The notes: generated by a model not told the origin, from the letters alone. A stretch of 64,000 bases of DNA from Basidiobolus meristosporus CBS 931.73 (GCA_002104905.1 MCFE01000216.1:62001-126000); one strand, 5' to 3'. Numbered from the stretch's first letter, positions 9,957-22,579 are shown. Made by a program: numbers and translations.

Positions 9957-11942
9957 AATAGTTGGATAAATATTGTATTAGACTGTTTTTCCTACCTATT
10001 TTTGGCTTGAAGATGAATCAGTGACATATAAACATTGCTACTAATCATTTATATCTCATGAATCTTCATTAGTCAAATGTGTGCAAATTTGGAATTAGCA
10101 AAAATACCATCACTGAATGACCATTACGGGTTCTAATATTTAGATCTATAAAATTCTATCACGAGTATACCTGTGGTATTTCTGCTCAATCAATCTACAA
10201 ATGATAGCACTTTCGTCCAAGCGCATAAAATTACCCCCAAGCCCCTGCTACTGCTTTCTTGACCAATTCCAAAGTTAGAACCTTTCTAAATGAATATTAG
10301 CTTGCAATAGGAGCTTCAATGTTCGATTTTGGCCAACTCTGAATTTTCGATCAGTGGATAGGGTATACAAACCAGAAGGATATCAATGGGACATGTGGCA
10401 ATTAACTAGCTAAAACAGTGTATATTGAATGCGTGTAAAGCTGATTGTACTTATCGATCTGGATTTGAAGAATTACGTTCTAGAGTATAAGTAATCCGTA
10501 TCACACATCTCAAAAGTGAATTTAGAAGAAAATCTGGAGGCTTGAATGTCAGTGGAACCATGTGTAGAATGCATAATGTTCACTAGAGGATTTATTAAAT
10601 GAAAACAGTGAAACTTGTAAGTGCGCCATGGACAATTTGGGAAAGCTTATGGGCTTTGGGACGACTGAAACTTTATTGCGAATGTGTTGAAGAGAAAGAG
10701 GTATCAATTACTATGCTGCGGAAGAAATTCTTGATAATCAATCGAATTCGAAATCATGCTACACAGGCAGTTAAGCATAAGACTATCTGCAACTTGTTGC
10801 TATGCTCCAGATCCCGATGAGCAAGAATAATAAATTTCTATCTACGTATATTCAAAGAACAAGATAATATTGTGTGATAAGCCTAACCATGATTGCTATG
10901 TTTGAGCGACATATCACATATTTAAGCAAAGTCTGGTTTCTATTGTTGATCGAATACATTTCTAAGCTTGGTTTCATTTGACTACTCTTATTTGGAAATA
11001 GTTACACTTGCCAAGCAGAGCTGGTGAAAGAGCTTCCACTGAAAATGGATCTACTGAGAGTATAAGTCAGAAGGGGTAAAACAGAATTAAAAATGCCTAC
11101 GCGACAAAAAGGACCGATGGTGCCCACTTAAACGAGGGGATTGGGATATAAGGAGTGCTATTTGCGTCTCAAATCATGGGAAACTTTATTATAAACTTCT
11201 GACGTAATTGTGAGACAATGAGTTACTCGCTGATTTCCAACCAGATAGTACTTTTGCAGTGTTTATGGTAAGAGCTACTGTAATGAGTCATCCATACAGA
11301 ACACATGCAACAGAGACGTAAACAAGATCATGTGGAGTGGTGCTAGTAGTTAGGAGAGCAGTAGTTAGTCAGTGCAGCTACATGAGGGAAAATTGTTATA
11401 TACCAGGCAGATCGGCGGAGTATGGAGAGATTCCAAATCTATTCTAAATATGGGTTGACTTTTTATGTGAGCCCACAGCAAAGCCTATACCCAGATTCTA
11501 CATAACTTCGTCAAAGCCCTGGCTAGTATTTCACGGTAAATACGCAAATTTTGAAACATTTGCTTGATTGTGCCGAATAGGTGGTATGTTCGTAGATGCC
11601 AACGATGTAATCGAAAATCAATCACTATACTATATTTGTAAATAAATAGCAGTCAAGTTATATTTACCCGTGTATAATTGGATTGAAGGTAAATGATTGT
11701 GATATTCAGTATATAAGCCATGAAATATCCGATGATTGGGGCTGGTCGCATACTTTCCACACGATTAGGCACAGTTGCATACACATACCATCTTTCCAAT
11801 TTCTCTACTTCATAGCCCTTTACCACAAACAACACTTGTTTTCCTTCTTCTCCGCAGGTTGGTTGCGATTGTCTTTTCTTGTTGGCATATACCTGTACTA
11901 CCAGGCACTTGATACAAGCACCTCCTTCATGCAAATAACTAA
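9957..11942. other. 2-kb gene-free stretch
   Basis: AT-rich, with only scattered short ORFs (the longest 93 residues, on the minus strand at 11653-11934) and no recognisable motif. I see neither a gene nor a clear repeat here. The last ~250 bp are presumably the promoter of the CSC1-like gene. Confidence 0.5.
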
Positions 11943-14900
11943 ATGACTACTCTTGACGATGCTAAAAACTATTCACCCACTTTGGTTGGAATTGCTACCC
12001 AATTTGGTTTGACAACGGCCCTTTCGTGCGCCAGTTTTGTCGCTTTTGAATGCCAAAGACGTTGGAGTCTCACACAGCATCTCTACAACACCCGTTGTCG
12101 CCTAGAAAGGTATTCAGCAAATTATATCGGGTTTTCAGCATTGTTTGCCTTTCTTAGCTTTGGTTTTTCAGAAACGCGTCTCCGGAACCACCCAAAACCC
12201 CATTCGCCTGGATAGGCACGGTATTATCCTTCAAGGAGTCGTTTTTCTTAACCCATGTAGGGTTAGATTGTGTCATATACCTGCGTTTTCTGAAAATGGC
12301 ATTTCAATTGCTGCTGTTCAGCTCGTTGACAATAGCTACGATTCTAATGCCACTCAATTTCTTTGCGCAAGAAACGGTTCTGATCGACGTAGAGAAAGTC
12401 TCGATCGGAAACATTCCCAATGGATCAAGTATGCTTTGGATTCATTGGATGCTGATCTATTTCTTCTCGCTTTCGGTCTTGTACCTACTTCACAGAAACA
12501 CAAAAGACTACATCAAGCTTCGAATGAAGTACATTCAAAAACAAGCATTGAAGGGTTCGGTTCGCACAAGGACGGTCATAGTCACTCATGTTCCTGATAC
12601 GTTGAAGCACGAGGAAAGATTAAGAACGTACTTCAGTGACTTGGGTGTTGGCCCGGTTGAATCAGTCACTCTGATTCGCTTGACCACAAAAATATCACGA
12701 AAACTCAAACGGCGAGAGGTGATCCTACGGGATCTCGAACTGGCACACATCCAGCTGCTACGAAAGCTACTAGCCGATGTGAGGAAGAACGGAATCAAGG
12801 CCCTATGTCCTGATGTTGATGAAGAAAATCCACCGGAGGAAATCATCAAGGCATTGCAAATACTATCGAGCTACACACAAAAAAATCCCGGCAGTAGTGG
12901 GAATCAGCAACTACCGCTCGACGACCAGACGCCAATATGGGATGTTCTCAATAGGATTGATCGTCAGCTACTTGATAAATATCAGCCTATACATAAAACA
13001 GGCTTTCTGAGAACCGGAATCAAGGTAGTCACTATTGACTGTTTGTTGGAGAAATTTAACCGACTAGACCGTCGGATAGCCGAATTACGACAAGTCGCTG
13101 CAAACGCGCATTATTACAAGCCGATGGGAACTGCCTTCATCACCTTCAAAAGTCAGAGGGCTGCCCAGCTCTGTGCCCAGAGTATAACCAGCCCCAATCC
13201 TCATCAATGCATCACCAAGCTAGCTCCTGAGCCACGCGACATTTTATGGGAAAACCATTCGCGCAGCAACAAAAACAAGTTCATTCGTCAAGTCATCGTG
13301 AATGCTAGTATCTGGTATTCATCACTTTCCATTCTCACAAAAAAAGCGGCATGGATACTTACCTATACACCTCCTCCCCCGGAAATAGGGCTCTTACAAT
13401 CCTCTGGCTATTTCCTTCAACCTACTTTCTGAGCCTGGCTTCATACGAAAAGCTATCGGAGAAGGTGCCTTACTTGGTGAACCTGTCAAAGAGCGCGCCA
13501 TGGGTGATATCACTTATCAAGACCGTTCTACCTTCCATATTGACATCAACTTTCATGGTGGCCATGCCGAACATCTTCCTAGGTATGTTTCCCGAATCCT
13601 TAGATCCCTAGAAGCTTACTCACTGACATGATCTACAGGAATATCCTATCAGCAATGCTATGTGTCTTATTCGGAGCTAGAGATTGCTACCATCAATCGA
13701 TACTATAGATTTGTAATCTTCAATGTTCTCTTCGTTTTCCTCTTGGGTCCAGCATTTATCGACATAATCATCGGTGTCATCCAAGCACCAACACACATAA
13801 CAAGTGTATTGGCGGTGAACTTACCAAAGGTTTGTGCACTCCACCTCGGCCATCAAGATGGGTTTTGTCACTAACAGCACATGAATCCATAGGGCGCAGC
13901 TTTCTTCATCAACTACGTAATATTACAGACATCCTCACATGGGTTAGAAATATTGCAGATCGGTGTTCCACTCTTCTATACATATCTATTTGGTAATCGG
14001 TTTGTGGTGAAAACCCCTAGAGATCTTCAAAATAGTCAAAAGCCATATCCATTCCCTTATTACTACTACTTGCCGACGCACATCCTCATACTCGTTATAT
14101 GTATCACATACTCCATGATCAACCCATTGATTCTGGTGTTTGGGGTGATTTACTACGGAATCGCTATTGTGGTGTATCGGTACCAGTTTGCGTATGCTTA
14201 CATCAAGCAGTACGAGACCAATGGACAATACTGGCGATATATGTTTCGATATGTCTCCGATGGCCTGATCATCTTCCAGCTTGCAATGATCGGTTTGTTG
14301 GCACTGAAGGATGCGGTGACTGCCAGTCTTGCGTTGTTACCCCTGTTGGTTGGAACTGTATATTTCAAAATCTACCACCGCCAGACCTTCCGAGCACTAA
14401 TGAAGTACGTTCCTCTGGAATCTCTCAAGGATCATACCAGCTCTCCCGACGTTATTTCTCCACCCAATTCAAAACATGCCGAAAGCCAGTGTATGGACGA
14501 CTCTCACGAATGGACTACAAGTGAATCCAGTCAGGAGAATTTTGGCATCACCCTACCTGAGATTCAACCAACCGCTTTCAAGGAGACAAGGCTTGATAAC
14601 CATAAGAGGGCCTGCAGTTCTGAAACACCTTCGCTTGTATTAACTTCACCTACCTTCGACTCTACTGAGGACAACAATATCCCACAAGATCATCCACAAA
14701 GTAACGAAATTCCTGAGCCGACGGTAGAAGCTTTGGAAAGATCCCGACCTGTGGGCTCAAGCTATCCACATTCAGGGACAGAAGGTGGTGAACAACGGCC
14801 TGTCCCTTACCGGCATCGATTTCAAAAGATCCAAAACCAGATATTTTCCAATCCTCTTCTTACTCTCTTTTTCAACCCATTTGCAAACACGGCACATATT

Positions 14901-15461
14901 CTTCCCGACTCGGATCAAGTGGTGCCAAATCCCATCCAACCTAGCCGTGAGCTATATCAGGATGAATCCTGTACGTTTGAGGCCTATATTCATCCCGACT
15001 TTATTCGCGCATTACCAGGGAAGATGTGGCTTCCGGTCAACCCTAAAGTCAAGCGATTCGATCTGGACAACGGTGTGCTTGAACATGAGGAGTGTGTTAC
15101 TTCTTCACTTTTCCCGGTCAACGAATCTTCATTGATCTGCTATCGAGGCAGATCGGGAAAGAACGCACGCAAATCCGAAAATGTTGAGAATACGAATGCG
15201 CATATAAACGTTACTTACGACAAAGAGCATCGGCAACTTGTGTATGCCCCCGACCCCAACGCTACTGGAAGCGATTCTGGCTCAACCTATCAACGACGAG
15301 GTACCGTTCGTGGTGCCGGAGGTTCTTTCTTGAATCTACTGAGTGGAGCTTTTCGTGGCCTAGGGAGCTCTGAAGATGGAGAACCCCGGCCTCAATTATC
15401 TCCACATTTACCTAGCCAGAGCACTCGAAGATCTTCAGTATCAAGTGGGCGGAGCACTTGA
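11943..15461 (+). CDS. CSC1/OSCA-like mechanosensitive/osmosensitive channel
   Basis: A member of the CSC1/RSN1/PHM7 family (OSCA/TMEM63 relatives), multi-pass cation channels gated by osmotic or mechanical stress. Five exons give about 1087 residues: 11943-12109, 12172-13314, 13389-13582, 13639-13829 and 13893-15461. Exon 2 joins the first TM to the family signature FAWIGTVLSF...YLRFLKMAFQ. The large cytosolic PHM7_cyt region follows, with APEPRDILWEN just before the TM core. The seven-TM RSN1 block (IWALTILWLFPSTYF onward) spans the short exons. The C-terminus carries a PHM7_ext-like segment (HPDFIRALPGKMWLPVN) and a Ser/Arg-rich end. Every join keeps frame, and the intron acceptors match the family alignment as I recall it. 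Confidence 0.92.
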
Positions 15462-15872
15462 ACATTCATCGAGCCTGGAATAGACATGCATTATATAATG
15501 TGGATAATAAGCTCACCCTACTGATAGGATGAGGGCCAAATGGATTATCAACGTTTCATTTAGATAGGATATCAAGAAGTACTCTGTACCAATACCCCAC
15601 TCGAAAACATTGAGAATAATAGAATCAGTTCAGCAAGGTTTTGATGAACAACCCCGTTTCCTATCCCTCCACGAGAGTATATATTCCGCGTCGCTTTCTT
15701 GTAATAAATTTGCTGCTCACTTTGCTTCAGAGCAATCACGAAAAAGAGAAATACAAATCAAACACATGAGAATTTATTTGCAGTAGTAAATCCCATGCAT
15801 GTGGTATTTGGTGAATTAGTGAACTATGGACAAACTTCAGGTGATATATCTGGGAAGGGAACAGCAAACGAT
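15462..15872. other. intergenic, convergent 3' ends
   Basis: Presumed 3' flanks of the CSC1-like and PP2C genes. Nothing else is seen. Confidence 0.6.
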
Positions 15873-17388
15873 TCACTTTAGGAAGACCACTGTAACTGTA
15901 ATATCATCTCTAAAACGTCTTGAATAAGGGGCAGGGATAGTTAGTAATTTAGCAACTCTATTTTCATCCTTCCCGCCTAATGCGCTTCGAATCAGATGGG
16001 TGGCCACGTTGGAGTCTTTCACTGAACTATCTTCACCGATCTGTGGACCACTGCTAGAGGAGCTCTGATGATGACTCAAGTATTCTCCAACATAATTGAC
16101 TACCTCATCATTAGTTAACTCGTCCCACAGACCATCAGTGGCCAACACCAAGAATTCGTCGCCCTCTGCGATCTGATGGTGCATGATTTCTGGCTTTGCA
16201 GTTACATAAGGCGGACTAAGGTAGTTCCTTGGTGGGCCGCGCACGTTTGGAAGCAATGTGCTCTGGATCAACGCTTGGACTTTGATATCCCATTTATACC
16301 GGGAGTCGCCTAAAGATGCCTATTAAGTAAAATGCGCACGATCTGTCATTACGATTAGTACTCACCAAAAGCACGGGTAGGAGCTGCGATGAATGGAAAA
16401 TGACATTAATTCAGTGGCTTGCCAAAATTCTACTTGTGATATTAAAATTACCTAGCGATCCCAAAATGCGGTTTCTGACCAAGACGGTCTCTTCTTCGCC
16501 GGGATGTTCTTGCAACATTCGTTGTCTTTCCTTTTCGTTCTTGGCCGTCTGATCAATACTCAGTGGCACAGCTTCAAATGTGCCGCTGGCACTCCTCCTT
16601 CCTAACAAAGCTCGGCTGTCGCCAGTACACGCTACATGTATCTCCCCATTCTCGGTATCCAAACAAGCCACCAATGCGCAGGATCCAGACAAGGCTTCAG
16701 GCAAGTATCTTGCAACGGCCTTCTCAGGGTCTTGTACCATCTTCTCCAAAGCCCCCTTGACGATTTCCTCATCTAATTGGACAAACGTTTTATCTATCGC
16801 CTCGTTCACTTTTTCTTCCGTGGCTTTTGCGCGTAGTAACGGGAACAAAGAATCCTTCAGGCGGGGTAGAAGCTCTCTTGACAAACGATTGGAACACTGA
16901 GGCCCTGAGTGTCCATCGAACACACCCAAGAGAAAGTATTTCTGATCCTCCGATATGACTTCCTGGTGATGATCTTCAATTGGGTCGTTGGAGGCCAGTT
17001 GGTTGATCTCGATTTGGGAAATATGCTTCTTTCCTGGAAAGCTGAACGCCGTCTCATTGTTACGTAACCTCTTATCAACAGCAGTCTTTGACAGCAGTCC
17101 GGAAGGGGTTGAATCATTTTCCAGCTGAGAGGTTGGGGTCGGCCCATCTTTTATGACAACCACACGTTTGTTGGGTGTGGTATACTTTAGATAAGTATAG
17201 GTTCCAAAACTTCCAAATAAACTCCAGCCGAGGGCGTACTTTAACCAGTGACTTGAAGCGTTCAGGACGCCACGGGTACTACTTACGGAACGCTGCTGAA
17301 CATGGAGTGCAAAACGTGTACGCTCAGTCGAGAGTATGGGTTTTACGTGCTTTAACGTAGAAGGAAACTTTGAGCGTATCATTTCCAA
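15873..17388 (-). CDS. mitochondrial PP2C phosphatase (PDP/Ptc5-like)
   Basis: A PPM-family Ser/Thr phosphatase most like pyruvate dehydrogenase phosphatase/Ptc5, which reactivates the pyruvate dehydrogenase complex. Three exons give 463 residues: 16452-17388, an 18-nt microexon at 16366-16383, and 15873-16309. The basic N-terminus (about residues 1-50) looks like a mitochondrial presequence, and residues 51-67 could be a membrane segment. Metal-binding motifs are IED near 137-139 and GVFDGHSG at 155-162. The PDP-type block (SIDQTAKNEKERQRM, EHPGEEE) runs into APTRAFGDSRYKW across the microexon. FLVLATDGLWDELTNDEVV follows in the last exon. Assignment to Ptc5/PDP rather than another PP2C rests on that block and the length. 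Confidence 0.88.
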
Positions 17389-17722
17389 TAAGTTGGAATC
17401 TGTACGTCAACCAAAGATTATATAGGCATGAACTCCTGGATCGATCAATCCACATTCGAATTTGGCATCAGCCGTGATGTTGCTTAGTTTGGCACAACCT
17501 CTCCAATTAATCCACAATGCTCATACCTTAACCCCATCCACCGATGAAATTCGCTGGATTGTACAAATCGAGGGTAACCCCCCCCCGTTTCTGCCTAAAA
17601 TTCACTTGGGAAATCAATGAATGAAATTCAGCAAAAATTTTGAATTTGGAGAAACCTTTTTGTGTTGGCTCGACAACTGCGTACATTGAATCGCTCGAGT
17701 TCACCGGTTACCTTTTATCAAT
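17389..17722. other. divergent promoter region
   Basis: Shared upstream region of the PP2C (minus) and mS29 (plus) genes, both with mitochondrial products. A CCCCCCC run lies at 17580. I see no clear TATA for mS29. Confidence 0.5.
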
Positions 17723-19680
17723 ATGGCATCTACTTTTCGTTTGGTCGCACGAAACTCAGTTTCTGTTAAGCAAGCTGCTGGCTTCTTGACTCCTCGAGTC
17801 CAGATCCCCCGACTGTTGCCTGGCATGAATAATGCCACTTATGTCACAGCCACCTCGGTTCTTGCTGCTAAGAAAAGTACGTTGGAGTTATCCCCGAAAA
17901 CTCTTGTTCGCCGCGCCTTTCTAACACCCCCTCGCCTGCTTTGCTTGTAGTTGCCGCCCCTGCCAAAAAGAAGGCGTCCAGTTTCACCAAAAAGGGAAGA
18001 GGACCTGCGGTTGAGGTAAGGGCGACTCCCATTTCACTGTTTTCTGGGAGCGTTTGTCCTTAGAGTTTGGCCTATTTTAGAAAGAGGCTGTTTCCTCCTC
18101 TACCGGTAAACGTAATGAACTTTACTACAAGCCTTCCAAGGAAGTGAACCTCAAGGAATTCCCCGTAAGCGCGAAATATTCTACTTTCCACTAGACTGCC
18201 GGCTAATTAGAGATATCCACCTTGCACTAGGACAAAGCGCTTGATAGTTGTGTTGGAAAGGTGTTCGCCTTGCCCGCCAAAGTAGTTGAGAAGTTGAGCG
18301 CCATCGGTTACCCTAACTATCTCGGGGCCGAGGTAGGTTTACGTGTGTTACTAGCTTCAGGAAGCGGGTTCTAACCGAAAACTTCATTAGTTCGAGTCGG
18401 CAAATCGTCAGGCTTTGCTTTACCGCAAGGACACAAAAGAGCTGTTCACTCTGCTTGACGAGTCCGCCGAGCAACCTAGCCAGCCTATCATCCTTTGTAT
18501 GCTTAGTTTCTTTATGGTGGAGTGTTTTTGTATGACATAGGCTTACCCCACTTTTGACAGCTGGTGAAAAGGGAGTCGGTAAGAGCGCACTTTTACTCCA
18601 AGCTGTTGCACGAAGCATCAGCTCCGGTTGGATTGTTCTATATGTACCTGCCGGTTCGTTGTGATTCAGGATATTCTCCACCCCACCCGCGCCATTACTA
18701 ACGAGTCTCCCTAGCAACTGAGTGGGTTAACGGAAGCAAGCCTTTTGCCAAGGTCGAGGATGGGAAATTTACCCAGACCGCTTTCACTTCATCCATCCTC
18801 GGACAAATCAAAGACACCAACTCTAGTATCTTGGCCGAGGTAAACATCATTGATTGCGGGGGTAACGACGAGGTTGAGAACTCACCACGGACACTTCAAT
18901 CATAGATTCCTTTGAAAAAGGCGATCAACATCGAAAACCACCAAGTTGCGGAAGGGGCCAATCTAGTCGAGTTGTTGGAGGTCGGTATCAAAGACCAGCA
19001 GGTTTCTCAGCAGGTCTTGGATGCTTTCCTAAACGAAATCCAGAGCAACAAGACGTATGTGACTTCTATATGCCATTGATCCTTTAGCTTAACACTAATC
19101 GCTGCAACAACCAGCACCCCTACCCTCATCGCCGTGGATGAGATCAATGCATTCTATACCCTAGCCGACTACAATGATGTCAATGGACGTCTCTTGCCTG
19201 CCCAACACTTGATGCTTGTCAAGTCTTTCTTGAACTTCTTCTCTCAACGCAAGACCTTGGTAAGCTCGTCGGAAGTCAACCATCCTCCAGACATAGTGGA
19301 CTCAACGTGGTTTTCTTTAGGCAAACGGAGTGGTCCTCGGTGCCACCTCTAAAACGTTCTCCAGATTCCAGAGCCCAGCCTTGGAAGCCGCCCTTGCCGA
19401 AGGAAAATCCCCCATGAATACACCCTTGCGAAACGTGGAGGTCAAGACCTACACCAAGCCCGAAGCCAAGGGCTTACTACAATACTACAAGGATGCTGAC
19501 ATCATGTTCGAAGGTACTTTCCTCCACTGACCTCACCCTGTCCGCCAACCATTTCAACTAAACCAAACCAAACCCCATCCCCCCTGTGTAGATGCTACGG
19601 AAGATCAGCTAAACCTCAAGTACACCACCACCAACGGCAACGGCCAGAAACTTTATCAAGCATGCAGACGCTTGGTGTAG
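17723..19680 (+). CDS. mitochondrial ribosomal protein mS29 (DAP3/Rsm23)
   Basis: The GTP-binding mitoribosomal small-subunit protein mS29 (DAP3 in animals, Rsm23 in yeast). Eleven exons, all frame-consistent, give 434 residues: 17723-17876, 17951-18015, 18081-18164, 18231-18332, 18391-18496, 18561-18653, 18715-18839, 18906-19054, 19115-19259, 19321-19513 and 19592-19680. The N-terminus is a basic mitochondrial presequence followed by a Lys/Ala-rich linker. The P-loop GEKGVGKS is at 172-179, then WIVLYVP and TEWVNGSKPF as in DAP3. LIAVDEINAFY is the Walker B region. This is the most intron-dense gene after Ufd2 and Utp13. Confidence 0.9.
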
Positions 19681-19862
19681 GCGCCATGCCCACTGAATAT
19701 ACATTTCAATCTTCATTCCATGCTCCATTTTTCCATCGACTTTTATGTGTTTTTTCAATACTAAGAGATCCAAGTACATTAAATGGGAAGAAATCCAATC
19801 CAATCCATTCCAAGCAAGCAAATCTAAAGATAGAATAAATAATACTTCATCGTTCTAACCAT

Positions 19863-19890
19863 GCCCACGCCCACGCCCACACCCACTCCG
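19863..19890. repeat. short CCCACG-type hexamer repeat
   Basis: GCCCACGCCCACGCCCACA-like tandem hexamers just downstream of the chitosanase stop. A simple low-complexity tract. Confidence 0.6.
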
Positions 19891-19900
19891 CCTTGCCTTC

Positions 19901-20953
19901 TCACGAATGTCCCGATGCCCTGCGTAGGTAGCAAAGCAGCCCCATGGCACCGGTGATCAGCCACGTGGGGCGGATGGAGTGGCCAGCGGAGTTGGGCGGG
20001 AGTGCAGAAGCGCTGCACAAATTTTCGGTGTCTTCCTCCCCGGTCACCACGCTTTTGTATGCATTCAGGGTGAGTGGAGCGGTCAGGTTCAAGTTACCGG
20101 TTTTTAGAAGATCCATTAGGTCGGATACCCGGTCAGCGGAGGCAGGCCAAACATTGTTGGGAAAGCAGCAGAGCAGCTTCCGCCGATTGGTCAGGAACCT
20201 TTGCAACCACAGGGGCTCGTTTTGATCGGCCAGCGGGCCGGTCAGGTTGATGAGCGAGAGCAGACTGGTTCCGTCGTCGAACTGCCAGCCGTGCTGCACC
20301 GCAGTGTCGTAGAAGATGGCCTTGCCCAGGTTGGTTTTGATGCCCACGTCAGAGGCTATTTTCATCGAGGGAAGGAAGAACAAATAGTCGGCCATCTCGT
20401 CCTGCACCGTGCGGAAGAGTATCTGGCAGGAGTCCTTCTGCCAAATCTCCGGGAATCCCTTCAGCTTACTGATGTCCCCCCGTGGCACGCTACAGTCATT
20501 CGAGGTGGCGAGACGTTGTAGCTCCGGGATGTATTGGAACAACTCCGACTTCCCACCCCGCGACCGGTATTCCTCGATCACGGTCAAAGCGTTGCTCGTG
20601 CCGGTGGAAAAGCCGACACTGCCACAGGTGTATCCTCTCCCATCCCCAATGTTCTCACAGAAAGCGTAATTAATGATTTTGGTGGCATGCTCGAACACGT
20701 TCGTCAGGGTCAGCATGACCTTTTTTATGTCACTGGGTGGGTTGTAGGTTGCAGAAAGGTTTTGGGGGTTGGGTGGGATCTTGGGTGAGCAAAGGGCTTG
20801 GGACACTACCGGGAATCTAAACTGGCCACAATTGTTGGGAGTGATATCAAACTCGTTCTGACAGTACAAAAAGCTCACTAAGGGGTTGATGTCTTGCCCA
20901 AGACAGCAGGTGAATGACAGGAGGATGACGAACGTCTTGGATTTGCCACACAT
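19901..20953 (-). CDS. secreted GH46 chitosanase
   Basis: A 350-residue single-exon protein of glycoside hydrolase family 46, which endo-hydrolyses beta-1,4 bonds in chitosan. Residues 1-19 are a signal peptide. The family signature is strong: INYAFCENIGDGRGYTCGSVGF around residues 94-114 puts the presumed catalytic Glu at 100. FQYIPELQRLA, GFPEIWQ, and TAVQHGWQFDDG follow as in bacterial members. Many cysteines suggest disulfides. The C-terminus ends with a hydrophobic run (PTWLITGAMGLLCYL) and RRASGHS, so it may be membrane-tethered rather than freely secreted. Homologues are mainly bacterial with scattered fungal ones. The host's own chitosan wall, or another fungus, could be the substrate. 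Confidence 0.88.
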   Translation of the reverse strand: MCGKSKTFVILLSFTCCLGQDINPLVSFLYCQNEFDITPNNCGQFRFPVVSQALCSPKIPPNPQNLSATYNPPSDIKKVMLTLTNVFEHATKIINYAFCENIGDGRGYTCGSVGFSTGTSNALTVIEEYRSRGGKSELFQYIPELQRLATSNDCSVPRGDISKLKGFPEIWQKDSCQILFRTVQDEMADYLFFLPSMKIASDVGIKTNLGKAIFYDTAVQHGWQFDDGTSLLSLINLTGPLADQNEPLWLQRFLTNRRKLLCCFPNNVWPASADRVSDLMDLLKTGNLNLTAPLTLNAYKSVVTGEEDTENLCSASALPPNSAGHSIRPTWLITGAMGLLCYLRRASGHS

Positions 20954-21486
20954 AGTGAGTGGGTTGATTCTGTCGAACGGAGGGTGTCAGTGTGTGTGTT
21001 TGGAAACGAATCTTTGCAAGGTTCCAGGGAACAGTGGGCAACTTTATACTCGGTTGGGACGCATGCAACGTGGGTATTATCCCGTTCGTAGAAATGAATA
21101 TTAAGTTTGTCGGGTGTAATGTATGGTACGCATAAGCAACCCGCCCGATGGAGGTTCCTGCGATTTTTCCTTTCTGAGGATATTCAACGAAATCCCACTC
21201 ATCACCCATCATCCCGCTTCGCTCTGATCGCGCGCCTACGTTGGATGAAATCCGCACTGTTCGGATCATGCATGCTACGTTGGTTGGAATCCGCTCCCCT
21301 CCCCTTTCAGCAGTTTGCAGTAACTGATCATGGCTTGTGTGGTATCGGAGATTTGTTTGTGAATGGGATGCATTTGTTGCACTTATATCCCATTTGGACG
21401 ATCGTTGCTTCAATTCACTTTATTCATTGATCGGAAGGTTTACCATCTATAATACATTGCATGCTACTATGCCCGCTGTTGAATGG
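20954..21486. promoter_or_regulatory. chitosanase promoter region
   Basis: AGTATAAAG on the minus strand at 21042-21050 is a plausible TATA box about 90 bp before the chitosanase ATG. The rest is the 3' flank of the DUF1640 gene. No other gene is supported. Confidence 0.5.
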
Positions 21487-22528
21487 CTAACGGAACATTC
21501 TCATATAAGCTGTGACCGCGCACGGGAAATCAAGTTAGAAGAGGGTCGCAACGACGGTGGGTAGTGAGTGGCTTACCAAGAATTAGCGCTCCGGTACCGG
21601 TGATTGTACCTGGAATGATGAGCATGAGCATGAGCATTTTCAATTAGGCAGATGGTGTGATAGCGAAAGGCTTACCAATCATGTACTGCAGAATTTGGAA
21701 CTTGATGGACTCCATCTGGGTTCGTAAGTTCGATATCTCCGCCTCCAGCTTGGTATCGGTCTCTTTGATCTTCACCTCCTGAACGCTGGCTTCATCCCGG
21801 ATCCTTCCCTTCTCAAGGGAAAGGTCCAAACGAACACCGGCCTGGGTTCTGGCGATTTCGTCTCTAAGCTTGTGCTTGAGTTTCTCGATTTCAGCCAGCA
21901 ACCGCTCGTTGTCTGCCTTCATCACTGCGAAGTCGTTCTTTTCCAGCATCTGTATCTCGGACTTGAGCTGAGCAAAATCCACCTTGTATGTGTGGATGTT
22001 CTAGGTGAAAAGAGGGATGCATCAACGACTGGTGCTTTGTTTAACGTATTGACGTTTGGCCCAAATTTACCTTCTCCTGTTCTGCTTTGGTGACCATGTT
22101 GTCCACTAGGTTTTGCATGCTGTGCATAGATGTTAGTTTCCCCCTTGGCCACGGTATTCTTAAATGACAATAAACCTTTCGGAAATAACATCTGCTAAGG
22201 AGATCAGGATCGCCTCTGATTGCTGTCTAGTAAATCCCTCAGCCTCGAGTCTAGTGACGAATTTGTTGGTATCAAAATGATATTGAGTATAAAGTCGAGG
22301 GTGGGTTGGGTCCAGCAGGCTTTGAATTGGCGAAGGGGCAAGGATTCTTGGGGACACTGCGAAACAGAAAGATGTTCAGAAAGTGTGGAAGGAACTTTCG
22401 GCACCCCTCACCCACCAACTCTTACCAAGGGTACGGCATATGGGTGGCATGGCTCTGGTCGCTTCCCTCGGGAGGATTCCTCCCCTGAGAAGGATTCTTG
22501 CGGTTGGACGCACTACGGAGGTCAGCAT
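21487..22528 (-). CDS. MCUR1/CCDC90 (DUF1640) mitochondrial membrane protein
   Basis: A DUF1640/CCDC90 family protein, relatives of MCUR1 and yeast Fmp32, inner-mitochondrial-membrane coiled-coil proteins linked to calcium uniporter or cytochrome oxidase assembly. Six exons give 237 residues: 22426-22528, 22176-22356, 22071-22119, 21676-22000, 21577-21609 and 21487-21509. The first exon (MLTSVVRPTARILLRGG) is an Arg-rich presequence. HFDTNKFVTRLEAEGFTRQQSEAIL opens the head domain. VDFAQLKSEIQMLEKNDF and RLDLSLEKGRIRDE are family signatures in the coiled coil. Exons 5-6 (33 and 23 nt) encode the C-terminal TM (GTITGTGALILAYMRMFR). The start was chosen as the ATG that gives the presequence. 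Confidence 0.88.
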
Positions 22529-22559
22529 ATTTGGAGGAATGGCTATGACAAGGTAAACA

Positions 22560-22579
22560 CCCGCTGCTTCGGCAGCGGG
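22560..22579. other. perfect 8-bp stem with TTCG loop
   Basis: CCCGCTGC-TTCG-GCAGCGGG forms a fully paired GC-rich stem around a TTCG tetraloop (plus strand) or CGAA loop (minus strand). It sits 32 bp upstream of the DUF1640 start codon, probably in its 5' leader. No T-run follows in either direction, so it does not look like a terminator. Confidence 0.7.
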
